DNA of 64,000 nt from Bacteroidales bacterium (GTDB lineage Bacteria > Bacteroidota > Bacteroidia > Bacteroidales > WCHB1-69), in assembly GCA_017962845.1 (NCBI GenBank), contig JAGCUN010000015.1:148539-212538 (forward strand), written 5' to 3'. Shown piece by piece: positions 15,001 through 20,570 of the stretch; within the stretch, counting starts at the first letter, position 1; every line of letters starts with the position of its first letter. The position numbers and the translations under genes are program-made. The notes beneath the pieces were generated by a model. It did no database searches. It saw nothing but the letters and a program-made list of their open reading frames with translations, and had not been told where the DNA came from.

Positions 15001-18000
15001 GTGAAGGTGGCCAGTTCACCCTGACTGCTACGGCTGTTTACGACAGCATCCTCGGTACTCCGGTCTACACTTGGTTCAGAAATGGTGTTGAGGTTGCCAA
15101 TGCTACCGAAGCCACTCTGACTGAATCACCGGTGACGGTTGATGGCGATGTGACTACATATCAATATGAAGTTCTCGTAACCTTGACGGCCAGCGGTTGC
15201 CAGTCAGTCATCACTGACTCCTCCACTATGAACGTCACGGTTCTCCCGAACCCGACCGTTGTGATTGCTGGTGACCACAGCATCTGCGGCAACGGTGTTG
15301 GCGCTGACACCATCCACTTGGTGGCCAATGTCAATGACACTGTGGCTGATGTTGACGGCTTCACTTATGAATGGAGACTGTTCAACCTCACGGTTGGTAC
15401 TGACAGCAACGTCTTCGACACTGTTGTTCCGAGCAACGACGAGCCTTACATCTTCACGGTGTTCGTCCGCAACGAAAACGGCTGTACCGTTGAAAGCGCT
15501 CCGTTCGAGGTTCTGGTTAACGAGCCTGTGGTTGTGACTGCTCTTACTACTGAGTATGACATCTGCGAAGGTGGTACTGTCACGGTGAGCGCACATCTCG
15601 ACAACTACAATATTGACGGTCTTACCTATCAGTGGGTGGCCAATGGCGACACCATCAGCGGTGCTACCTCATCCACTTACACTACCAGCTTAGATTCCAC
15701 CACGACCTTCGAAGTGATCGTTGAGCAGCCCACTACCTCTTGCATCAGCAATGCTGAGGTTACCGTGAACGTCCATCCGGATCCTGTTGTGACGGTTGCT
15801 ATCAGCGACGAAGACACTGTAATTTGCGAAGGTGGCGAGTTCACGCTGACTGCTACGGCTGTTTATGACAGCATCCTCGGCGACGTGACCTATACTTGGA
15901 CGAAGAACGGTGTGGTTGTTGCTGGTGCTAACGATGCTACCTTGCACGAGTCACAGATCACTGTTGACGACGACATCACCACCTACACCTACACGGTGAA
16001 GGCTACCTTGACCGCCAGCGGTTGCGAATCTGAAATCACGGATTCCTCTACCATGGTTGTCACCGTACTGCGTAACGCTACCGTTGTTATCGCTGGTGAT
16101 CCTGTGATCTGCGGTTCTGGTGTTGCTGCCACTACTGTCCATCTCACCGCTAATGTCAATGACACAAGCGCTCTGGTTGACGGCTTCAGCTACGAATGGA
16201 GACTGTTCAACGAGACTCTGGCTGGTGAGACCACCAACGTACTGGATATGACTCTCGCTCCGAGCGTTGATCCTTACACCTTCACCGTTGTCATCACCAA
16301 TGAAAATGGTTGCGGTGTGTACAGCGCTCCGTTCGATGTGATGGTCAATGCCGCTCCTGAGGTTGTTGTGACGGCTACTGAGACTGACATCTGCGAAGGT
16401 GGCCAGACCACTCTGACCGCTAACCTTGGCGATTACAATACTGAATTCCTTACCTACCAGTGGCAGCTGAATGGTGTTGACATTGCCGGTGCTACTATGC
16501 CGACCTACACCACGCCTGCTTCCTTACTGGATGGTACATATTACTACACGGTCATCGTAAGACAGACCACTTCCGACTGCGTATCTTCGGCTGACTACAC
16601 GGTCAACATACATGCTGACCCGGTTATCACCGAAATCACTGTCAGCAACGAAGTGATTTGCGACGGTGGTCAGGTGGTGGTTACTGCTACTGGTAACTAC
16701 GACACTGAACTCGGTGCTGCTACCTACACTTGGTACAGAAATGGTGTTGAACTCACGGGTATCACCTCCAACACCTTCACCGATTACCCGACTATCGTTG
16801 ATGACCAGACCACGTTCACTTACAGTGCTATCGTGACGCTTGCAGCCAGCGGTTGTACCTCTGCAGAGGCCTTCGCTCCGGTTGTTACGGTTAATCCGGA
16901 AGCTACGATCACTGTTTCTACCACAGGTTCTCTGACAGTTTGCGAAGGCGGTAATGTCACGCTGACTGCTAATGTTGATCCTGCCGGTACGTACGATTAT
17001 CAGTGGTATGTTGACAACGTACCTGCTGGTCAGAACAGCAACGTATTTGTTGGTCAGGGCTTCGCAGCTAGAGAGACTCCGTACCTGATCCACGTGGCAG
17101 TTACTGGCGACGCAGGCTGTATGACCTCTACGATCACTGATCCTGTTGAGGTGAATGTGGTTGCTGACCCGATCGTCACCTTGGTTGACGTGAACAGCGC
17201 TGATGCTTCTACCGTCTGTGTCGGCGGCACCGCTACCCTGTATGCTTCATACGATGGTGGTGTGGCTCAGATCAACGGTCTTGGCACTCCGACCTTCACC
17301 TGGTTCAACAATGGTGAAGAGGTTGGCACTGGTAATACCTACGTAATTCCTGACACGCTGGCTGCTGGCTCATACGCTTACACCGTTGTGATGTCCTTCG
17401 AGGATAACGCTTACGGTTGCGATGTGAACTCCGCAGTTCAGGGTGCTACCTACAACTTCACTGTGGTTGATGACCCGACTCCGTTCATCGCTGTGAATGT
17501 TGACAATGACACGCTCGTCTGCGAAGGCGGTCAGACCGCTCTCTACGTACACCACATTGATGGTGGTATTGAGGGTGCCGCTTACGAATATCAGTGGTAT
17601 CGCAATGGTATCATCCTTGCTGGTGAGACCAACCCGACCCTGACGACTGACGCAACTCTGGTACCGGGCAACTACGAGTATCAGGTCATTGTAACGCTTG
17701 ACGGTGTGGCTTGCGACGGTGCTTCCAACACGATCACGGTGCCTGTGATGGCTCTGCCGGTTGTTACGATTGCTGATGCTGCCAACGTCTGCGTTGGTGG
17801 TCAGGTGACCATGACGGCTTCGGTTGATGAGACCTACGGTGCTGCTGTGACCTATCAGTGGAACAGAGACGGTCAGCCGCTGGATGGCGCTAACCAGTCT
17901 ACTTACACTACGGATGCTAACCTGTCGGTTGGTTCATACAACTACACTGTAACGGTGATCAATCCGTTGAGCGGCTGCCAGGCTACTTCTGGTGCTGTGG

Positions 18001-20486
18001 CTGCCAACGTGGTTGCTGATCCTTCTGTTACGATCCTTGGTGCAGCTGACGTCTGCGTGGGTGGTACTATCACCTTGGTGGCTGATGTTGCTGAAACCGT
18101 TGAGGGTGCTGCTTACGACTACGCTTGGTACAGAGATGGTGTCCAGGTTGGTGGTAACACCAATACTTACACCACCGATGCAAGCCTCGCTGCTGGCACT
18201 TACAACTACTATGTAGTGATTACACCTTCTGACATGAGTGGTTGCAACGCTACCTCTGCTATCGTTCAGGCTTCTGTTATGGATGGTCCGACCGTCACTA
18301 TCAGCGGTTATGACGAGGTTTGCGAAGGCGGTAGTGTGACGCTGAACGCTAATGTACAGCCCACGGGTACCTACAACTACACTTGGTACTTGAACGGTGC
18401 TGTGATTAACACTCAGAATATCTCCACTATCAATACCGATGCTACTCTGGCAGCTGGTACCTACACCTACATGGTTGAGGTCACCAACAACACCTTCTAC
18501 AGCTGTATTGCTAACGCTCAGTTCACCTACACGGTGGATGCTGAACCGGTTATTGACAGCATTGTTACTTCACTCCCGAACAACCAGATGTGCGCGGGTG
18601 GCAATGTTACGCTGACTGCTTCTATGAGCAACGGCACTGCAGTGGCCAACGCCAATACCGTATATCATTGGACAGTGAACGGTCGCGAACTCACTGGTGT
18701 GACTGGCCCGCAGGTGACTGAGAACATCACCACCGCAGGTACCTATACCTACACTGTGTATGTGACTCAGAACCACAATGAGTACAACCTCGGTTGCGAA
18801 TCTGAACCGCAGTCCATCGTGGTTGAGGTTCTTGAGCAGCCCTACGTTGGCATCTCCTACAGCGGTCTGCTGCAGGTCTGCGAAGGTGGTTATGTTGAAC
18901 TGAATGCTGTCATCGAAGGCGGTATTGGTGATCCGACCATCACTTGGAGACGTAACAACGCTAGAATTTCTGAATACGATGGTTTGACCACCATCCACAC
19001 CGATACGAACGACCTGATTGGTACTTACACCTATTCAGTAACCGTTACTTATCCGGCTGCTACGGGTTGCCGCGCTACTTCAGACAATGTTTCTGTGAGC
19101 GTACTCTACCAGCCCGTTTGGGGTCAGACTGTGGTATCGCCTGCTGATGTGTGCGAAGGCGGTGAGGTTAACCTCTATGCTACTGTAAGCGGTGGTGTCG
19201 AGGATGCCAACCACCAGACTGGTACCTTCATCCAGTGGGTATATGCTCCGGTTGACAATATGGAAGAGGTCAGCAACGTACTTGGCGGTCTCGGCGGTCA
19301 GTCCTACGATATCGCTAACGAGGCAGGTATCTACGTATACTACCCGACCTACGTTGCTCCGGCCAACACCAACTGTACACCGAGCAACACGCCGAATGCT
19401 ACGACGGTGACCGTCCATGCTCACCCGACTGTAACGATGACCCTCGGCAATGGTTCTGACGTACTCTGCTGGAACAATTCTGATGATAATGCTACCATCA
19501 ATTTCACCTTCACGGGTACTGCTCCGTTCCACTTCTTGCTCCAGAACATGACCACTGGTGTTGTGACGGAGTACACCAGCTACAGCAATGTCTATACGCT
19601 CGAAGTCACTCCGGATGTCTCCACGACATACCAGATCTTCCAGTTGTCTGATGCATACTGTATCGGTGAGGTTGTCGATGAGACCTCTGTCTCCATCGTT
19701 GTATCTCAGTTCGAGATCGTTGCTGACAGCGTAAGCATCTGTCCGGATGTTGATGGCGCAGTTGCAGTCTTCCAGTTCAACAATCTCACTGTCAACGATG
19801 ATCGTGACACCATCTGGTATCAGATTGTGGATTACAATAACATCGGATTCGACTATGAATGGGGTATGATGGATCTTGAGGACAACACTGTCTCTATCTG
19901 GATGCCGACCAATGAACCGGGTATCTATCACTTCGGTATCAACATTGACGGTTGCGATTATGATGTGACTGTGAACATCCTCTGGGGTTCTACCAATGGT
20001 GTCAACCTTGTGGATCAAAAGTGGGACGATGTGGTTGTTGCCAACAACAATCCTGAGACCAACGGTGGTCATACCTTCATCGCTTACCAGTGGTACAGAA
20101 ATGGCGAGGCCATCCCGGGTGCTACACATCAGTACTATCAGGAGATTGGCGGTCTGAACGGCATCTACAGCTTGTGGTTGCTCGATGACCAGGGCAATGA
20201 ATACTGGACTTGCGAAATCATCGTCGCTACTAACGCTCAGCTCCGCGTATATCCGGTACCTGCTCACACTGGTGTTGAAATTATTGTTGAGCTCCCGTAC
20301 TCCGACGAAGAACTCGATGGTGCAGTACTTGACATCTTCGATGCTAAGGGTGCCCTCGTACAGAGAGTGACCAACCTGCAGACCATCACGAGAGTTGCCG
20401 GATTCGAAGCTCAGGGTACCTACTTCGGTCGTATCACTACCGGTACGAACAATATTGAGACGGTTAAATTCATCATTGTGAAATAA
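1..20486 (+). CDS. Giant Ig-like repeat surface adhesin with T9SS sorting domain (5' end outside window)
   Basis: The frame is open from the first full codon (position 3) and the residues before the first in-window ATG (72) already fit the repeat pattern, so the true start lies upstream. At least 6827 codons are read without interruption. The protein is about 69 Ig-like domains of roughly 90 residues, each with a first Cys in a motif like D-T-I-C-E-G-G-x-V-T-L-T-A and a second in S-G-C, N-G-C or T-S-x-C, so each domain can form one disulfide. A mid-domain YxWYxNG motif recurs. The last ~80 residues are a type IX secretion sorting domain, so export across the outer membrane and surface attachment are expected. 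Asp, Thr and Val are abundant, Lys rare. Pro is mostly CCG and Arg often AGA, unlike the genes downstream. The likely role is adhesion or a surface filament; the ligand cannot be predicted. Confidence 0.93.
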   Translation, partial: ELISTDTTRFFVDSPLAVDGDRTMVAYEVRYVQDSTSCHVNKFDTIYVFKNFDVVISGDPTVCDYDMNVTLTATVNGMNTGDDLTATWYRDGINASTMGTIINSTDNSVYKADHDAVRTGESSTTYIYTVEISRGNGCTTMSDEYPVTIYKAPVVEVTADDTTICQNGQVTFTANLVDNNATDLTYEWKVNDIVVAGATSNTMTYTFLTTSEQKVVCNIAQTISSCNATDTLTFTPKATPVVAVDADNDTICSGYQVTVVATPTTYIAGEPITYTWYKNGEVIEGATDSVIYDNPVAEGAFGTNYVYGVAISQPSSACASAVVTDTVIVKGNPTVAISGDAIICHNDSIGLVANVNDYDASMGDLAYQWRLNNADIAGATNDTLIENNRPAADEPYIYTVVVTNTTDGCSVESAPYEVYVNDTIRIVVTSDIDSLCEGAEVTLTAHLGNYNTTDLIYRWYEEGVEIPGATERVITVVPANTGWNHYRVDVLQTTSECAASGEDSVKVLDAPTLAIFANTTMVCSGGEVIISAEASQEGAYTWYKNGVLIPGATMDTLIDSPLAIDNDSTAYVYSVIFASDIAGCTATKDTTVYAYPNPTIAISGDPMICDGTDVVLVAHVNGYDTTTAELHYQWMLANTNMTVASATTDTLTYTAADSTDAYSFSVMVYDNAGCRSFSDIYYVYVNDSIEVVVTADDTTICENGIVTLTAQLSDYNENNLTYQWYKGSIADANAIAGATSSTLTTVVPTTETYYVQVFQTTTACVAEGSQTIHAETVPVITSIDLSDTAVCVGYAIQVTAHANGGVAGEPYTFTWYRNGVLVEGITDSVFTDAAPLTAVDVNSYVYSATVSQPSSACTSARFDAEKTLNVYSLPTVQISGDASLCLGDTVALWAHIQNDDATPFNAANTTWAWRLNNNDVSSNPMMGDMINPGTIYYKENRINPVWNEPYSYTITINRGPGCTVTSEPFDVTIYNLPDVFVTVLDSTICAGGEVVATANIGFNNTHDTAFYDPNDLTYVWTVDGTVVDGAVGATLTTTVATTGSVPVKVEVVANSTRCTVEHTANVNVSEVPEITSVELSSTGICEGTQVTVTAHTTNGVTNEPYIFTWYRNGQLVEGASDSVLVDAPVLTDIDAHTFVYSVVARQASAGCESAPVVSDSLTVIQNPSVTISGDAILCNDSTVVLVAHINDTLMSTGALSYQWRLYNSDLTDGGDVTGATADTLQVANVAAQDEPYIYTVEVSNTNGCTSLSEPYYVYVNDTILVEVTADNDSVCVGGQVVLTANLGNYNTDNLIYRWYTVEGAVETEITGATSRILTLNVDATSTYKVRVMQTTSECRAEGEIEIKVVTPQDLVLTLTPDTNICQGGQVTLTVTELNGSYLWLRNGVTIEGATTNMITESPLAIDNDVTDYTYSVMYAPNIEGCAPEFIDTTVHVYPNHSVTISGDPILCNTNNVQLLATLHDTIAAANVTYEYLWSQDGVEIAGATSAELDEAVAARDYPYVYTVSVTNNLTGCSAQSEEYYVYVDANPEVVVSASDTDVCENGVVTLTAHLGNYNTPNLVYVWKVDGDTIPGATEATYVATVDATHTYTANVRQVNSNCTAEGNITITKHDVPTVAVAIGTVTDTTICDGGQVTLVATATADAELGEITYTWYENGTLIDGVTGNTYTVSPQAMGTDSTVYTYTVVASAAAPACVSAPATAKVKVFALPVITIHGNHTVCEGTNNIILMAHIQTSLTIDDVESYRTWYRDGMVVGSSYHGMWTSAIDGYYCYYQISTPVLNDPHVFSFGLDFGNGCHVMSDDFDVTVLAKPQAYILVDDVDSTICAGGEITATVALANPNATDIVYTWFLNSTQIDGATANTVTIPLADANDYVISANVRQIVSNPTANCSTNPEITVHAVNVPAVASVELSDDTICAGYQVTIAAANVTNGTNDDYIYTWYRNGVEYQTGADSIIYDTPEALDGDTATYIYSVVVSQASSGCVSEAAADTLYVFPNPTVWISGDQIICDHGTINLHANLNDTASTHTFHYDWRLSNTHIGMDAVDFTVDTTFRDEPYIFTVTVYNERGCSVTSDPYYVYVNDSVRVEVTHSVDSICPGGEVTFTANLVDYNADNLVYRWSEVRGNNVGDTVEIHGATSRILTIHPTQYNKYIVDVMQTTSECKAQGFDTITIMEPTVLTWEQVSDTAICFGGEVALAVTPVQMDGYYTWYRNGVQIAGANLNRIFDSPAAIDGDSTAYEYAVMFNPIFDGCRTELIDTTVYVQPSPVLEITGDAIVCTRTDSNIYLIAHISDTSVASRELTYTWYESNNLITVNESTNDTLVISNVEFRDNPYIFTVVASNDNGCTVTSAPYEVYVNDTILVEVTATADTVCAGAHVILTANLGDYNADNLVYRWYAKEEGETDSTEVWGGTSRILEIEPLKTTYYTVLVRQTTSECYAIGYDTIVVAAPIALTMKLDPGFDTICNGGEITLTVMDDQDPAQPVEGRFIWTRNGVVIPGANGNSIIESPLAVDNDSTAYVYGAVLDLGLEGCITESSVDTTIIVYMNPTVQISGDPIICNVSGTENNLLLVANVNDTVHHDLTYQWRLANRDIEGATTDTLRAHLDASDNPYLYTVQVANHRGCTTLSDEFPVYVNDTASIQVVVTSDYDTVCVGGEVTFRAHLADYNSSALTFQWYKHDTTASGNDTLIAIDYGTEPILHYTMTDSLWNIFELHITQTNSSCHAIGMDSVYVWPRVPYTISHVNSLNIANNSHLICDGGEIDVWVELEDLYGNRVDSTLFTYNWYRNGFEHPFLSGPWFRESPLTVDDDTTHYQYSAVIVLDIPGCEYSQMNFSDTVTVVRNPWVQISGNPYVCQYMPISLNAWVDGDIAPMTTTYNWYLDGQLHQTVQSYRFYHWDSLPVSTGFAYNFVVEVVDANGCSGFSDPFQVVVVEAPVVHVTATEDSICAGGEVTFTANLQNYNIEYLQYQWYKDAVLETNRIPGATNPTYTDTLNTSHTYFVEVFSSLVANDGLCTAIDSFHVEVVPDPVVDSVTISIDQICDGGQVTVIAHASQGVPSDAYTYTWFRNGILMEGITDSMFTESPMTVDNNITQYVYSAIASQVSSGCVSAETFATDTLTVYPNPTVVIAGDPIICEDSVVMLSANVTNDYIDAELTYTWLLYNDTIRTPRTGVGADTIIDVRPAQDHPYIYTAVVNNPHGCLTESAPFYVYVNDTIIVEVTSSEDTICEGGTITLTANIGDYNANALTYRWYKNDTTAANEIFGATQSQLTIVPDSTMNYYVRVFQTTSDCETFGSYRITVNPVPVIDTIELSINEICDGGQVTITAHAHGGVDVPNTPYIFTWYRNNEVIEGVTDSVFTESPLTVDGNITDYVYSATVAQNVSGCTSARKYADSILRVNPNPQVVISSDPLICEDDTIHLYANVTDQYPTADLNFTWMLDNDTVANGLGMTQFDTLVEPRDHSYDFTVRVSNVYGCVTESAVYSVTVNPRPVVEITAYEDTICETGSTILRANVDNGFLTNLMYRWYNVESGDPIYGGMQNELTVYPDSTTRYAVEVYQVGSECVSYDTITIKVNERPVIDSIILSDYEICDGGQVTVTAYTHGGVDTANIPYIYTWYRNGELIVGENGATFTVSPLTVDNDITEYVYSAVVYQNVSGCTSDSTASGILRVNPNPYVVISSDPLICQFDSVHLYANVTDDYPTANLNFTWKLDNDTIADGLGMTQFDTLLEPRDHSYNFTVVVANDLGCVSTSDVYRLVVNPMPAVEITASELDICEGGSTVLTANIDNYNLTNLMYRWYADSLTNPLDGDMQRIVTVSPDTTTTYYVQIYQVGSECVNYDSIVINVHEIPVVDSVTLSFYEMCYGGQPTITAHTHGGVDSVEFPYYYTWYRNGELIPNVTAGTFTDNLNELAVDDDDTYYVYTAVAHQIPSGCTSLETSSERLNVYMNPRVQVTGDNYVCQTDPIFAFANVDTSSINVGPLTYTWYVDGELRDNMQFGYGSSRYFSEYFYPNDRPYLVQVEVTRGNGCRTMSEPFEFWVERKPNVYVTSTEADICEGGNVTLTANLDDYHYDDLVFQWYENEVTLANAIYGATQPFYTTPAIDTTTTYIVKVTRTRSGCFDEDSFEVIVHEDPTVTLSISDSDTVICSGGEFTLTASAVYDSILGTPIFTWIRNGVVLDNTYDSVFVDHPVTVDNDSVNFTYSVYVTLTASGCMSTVSDSSTINVNVLPNATVQIEGDPVICGAGTELDTIRLIANVNDTSALVDGFTYEWRLYNRTINSLQDSVIGRADSNVLEILVAPSTEAYLFTVHVWNENGCSTSSAEFPVYVNDTTSIVVTASETEICEGGEVTLYANLGDYHVPNLIYQWFANGDTIPGATSATYTTTLDSTTTFGVNLVQTTSSCLSYSEITINVHEDPVVTLEINDNDTVICDGGQVTLTATAVYDSILGPATYTWYRNHVEIADAHDSIYIESPLTVDGDVTTYEYSVMVTLPQSGCQSVISDSSTVVVTVYANPTIEIAGDHNICGTGVGADTIHLVANVNDSVTNSHGFTFEWRLFNVTVGTDTNVFDTVVPANDEPYIFTAIVANENGCTMMSAPFEVYVHEAVEVTALTTEADICEGGTVTVSAHLNNYNIEGLTYQWVANGDTIPGANEATYTTTLDTTTTFEVIVEQPTTSCISNAEVTVNVHADPVVTVAISDNDTNVCEGGQFTLTATAVYDSILGLPTYTWFRNGVEIENATEATLTESPVTVDGDLTSYRYEVLVTLTASGCQSVITDSSTIDVHVYPNSTVEISGDPIICGAGMNAVSTVLTANLNDTVVDADGYTFEWRLFNRTIDSTDANVNGAADSSVLDYTLTVSDNPYIFTVIVHNPNGCTTESAPFYVYVNDTADINVTISEYDICEGGEVTFIANIGDYNMPNLTYQWYSEDTTNAIAGATQSTYTTTLDTAADYTFIVRVFQPTSNCVAYGENTVHVHADPVVTVAISDEDTTICEGGQFTLTATAVYDSILGTPVYTWFRNGVEVANATEATLTESPVTVDGDVTTYQYEVLVTLTASGCQSVITDSSTMNVTVLPNPTVVIAGDHSICGNGVGADTIHLVANVNDTVADVDGFTYEWRLFNLTVGTDSNVFDTVVPSNDEPYIFTVFVRNENGCTVESAPFEVLVNEPVVVTALTTEYDICEGGTVTVSAHLDNYNIDGLTYQWVANGDTISGATSSTYTTSLDSTTTFEVIVEQPTTSCISNAEVTVNVHPDPVVTVAISDEDTVICEGGEFTLTATAVYDSILGDVTYTWTKNGVVVAGANDATLHESQITVDDDITTYTYTVKATLTASGCESEITDSSTMVVTVLRNATVVIAGDPVICGSGVAATTVHLTANVNDTSALVDGFSYEWRLFNETLAGETTNVLDMTLAPSVDPYTFTVVITNENGCGVYSAPFDVMVNAAPEVVVTATETDICEGGQTTLTANLGDYNTEFLTYQWQLNGVDIAGATMPTYTTPASLLDGTYYYTVIVRQTTSDCVSSADYTVNIHADPVITEITVSNEVICDGGQVVVTATGNYDTELGAATYTWYRNGVELTGITSNTFTDYPTIVDDQTTFTYSAIVTLAASGCTSAEAFAPVVTVNPEATITVSTTGSLTVCEGGNVTLTANVDPAGTYDYQWYVDNVPAGQNSNVFVGQGFAARETPYLIHVAVTGDAGCMTSTITDPVEVNVVADPIVTLVDVNSADASTVCVGGTATLYASYDGGVAQINGLGTPTFTWFNNGEEVGTGNTYVIPDTLAAGSYAYTVVMSFEDNAYGCDVNSAVQGATYNFTVVDDPTPFIAVNVDNDTLVCEGGQTALYVHHIDGGIEGAAYEYQWYRNGIILAGETNPTLTTDATLVPGNYEYQVIVTLDGVACDGASNTITVPVMALPVVTIADAANVCVGGQVTMTASVDETYGAAVTYQWNRDGQPLDGANQSTYTTDANLSVGSYNYTVTVINPLSGCQATSGAVAANVVADPSVTILGAADVCVGGTITLVADVAETVEGAAYDYAWYRDGVQVGGNTNTYTTDASLAAGTYNYYVVITPSDMSGCNATSAIVQASVMDGPTVTISGYDEVCEGGSVTLNANVQPTGTYNYTWYLNGAVINTQNISTINTDATLAAGTYTYMVEVTNNTFYSCIANAQFTYTVDAEPVIDSIVTSLPNNQMCAGGNVTLTASMSNGTAVANANTVYHWTVNGRELTGVTGPQVTENITTAGTYTYTVYVTQNHNEYNLGCESEPQSIVVEVLEQPYVGISYSGLLQVCEGGYVELNAVIEGGIGDPTITWRRNNARISEYDGLTTIHTDTNDLIGTYTYSVTVTYPAATGCRATSDNVSVSVLYQPVWGQTVVSPADVCEGGEVNLYATVSGGVEDANHQTGTFIQWVYAPVDNMEEVSNVLGGLGGQSYDIANEAGIYVYYPTYVAPANTNCTPSNTPNATTVTVHAHPTVTMTLGNGSDVLCWNNSDDNATINFTFTGTAPFHFLLQNMTTGVVTEYTSYSNVYTLEVTPDVSTTYQIFQLSDAYCIGEVVDETSVSIVVSQFEIVADSVSICPDVDGAVAVFQFNNLTVNDDRDTIWYQIVDYNNIGFDYEWGMMDLEDNTVSIWMPTNEPGIYHFGINIDGCDYDVTVNILWGSTNGVNLVDQKWDDVVVANNNPETNGGHTFIAYQWYRNGEAIPGATHQYYQEIGGLNGIYSLWLLDDQGNEYWTCEIIVATNAQLRVYPVPAHTGVEIIVELPYSDEELDGAVLDIFDAKGALVQRVTNLQTITRVAGFEAQGTYFGRITTGTNNIETVKFIIVK
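162..16900 (+). repeat. Twenty A-B-C trimers of Ig-like domains (about 838 bp each)
   Basis: Sixty consecutive domains cycle through three types. Type A opens with I-S-G-D-P-x-I-C, has a Y-x-W-R-L-x-N core and closes with P-Y-Y-V-Y-V-N-D. Type B opens with V-T-A-x-x-D-T-I-C-E-G-G, contains A-N-L-G-D-Y-N and ends Q-T-T-S-x-C. Type C has I-C-D-G-G-Q-V-T, T-W-Y-R-N-G, S-P-L-T-V-D-N-D and S-G-C-x-S. A-type starts lie near 162, 1006, 1800, 2629, 3506, 4326, 5139, 6009, 6815, 7660, 8550, 9390, 10226, 11046, 11870, 12717, 13568, 14393, 15256 and 16083. No type is skipped or doubled, so the unit of expansion is the trimer rather than the single domain. Confidence 0.88.
16900..19430 (+). repeat. Nine divergent Ig-like domains after the trimer array
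   Basis: After the twentieth trimer the A-B-C order stops. Nine domains follow with shorter, more uniform cores (V-C-E-G-G or V-C-V-G-G, then Y-x-W-Y or Y-x-W-x-R-D-G). Several end in a T-T-D-A-x-L-x-x-G-x-Y-x-Y type strand, which is rare upstream. This looks like an older or separately evolved stalk block next to the anchor end. From about 19430 to 20240 the protein no longer shows the Cys-containing Ig motif, apart from one isolated YQWYRNGEAIPGAT stretch near 20086. Confidence 0.7.
20241..20486 (+). other. T9SS type A C-terminal sorting domain of the adhesin
   Basis: The final 81 residues start L-R-V-Y-P-V-P-A and contain G-A-V-L-D-I-F-D-A-K-G, G-T-Y-F-G-R-I and E-T-V-K-F-I-I-V-K. This is the standard layout of the Por/T9SS sorting domain (family TIGR04183): YPxP motif, beta strands with D-x-x-G, G-x-Y/F and a terminal K-F-x-x-x-K. 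In characterised Bacteroidota the domain directs a protein through the T9SS channel and is cleaved when the cargo is anchored. It is the strongest single indicator of surface location here. Confidence 0.92.
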
Positions 20487-20494
20487 AGTTAGTC

Positions 20495-20533
20495 TGTGAC
20501 CTTGGCAGCTCCGGCTGTCAAGGTTCACATTTT
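20495..20533 (+). terminator. Strong intercistronic hairpin between adhesin and OmpA gene
   Basis: Arms at 20495-20509 and 20514-20529 pair over 15 base pairs with one bulged base and one G-T pair, closing on a TCCG tetraloop. Only four T residues follow, so this may be a partial terminator or an mRNA-end stabiliser that sets the adhesin:OmpA ratio rather than a full stop. Confidence 0.6.
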
Positions 20534-20570
20534 AACCCTACTAAAACTGAAAATTAAATACAGCAATATT

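Noticed and set aside
19080..20528. 482-codon open frame antisense to the 3' part of the giant adhesin
   Set aside because: It is an artefact of the restricted codon usage and repeats of the sense gene; there is no signal, promoter or protein-like composition.
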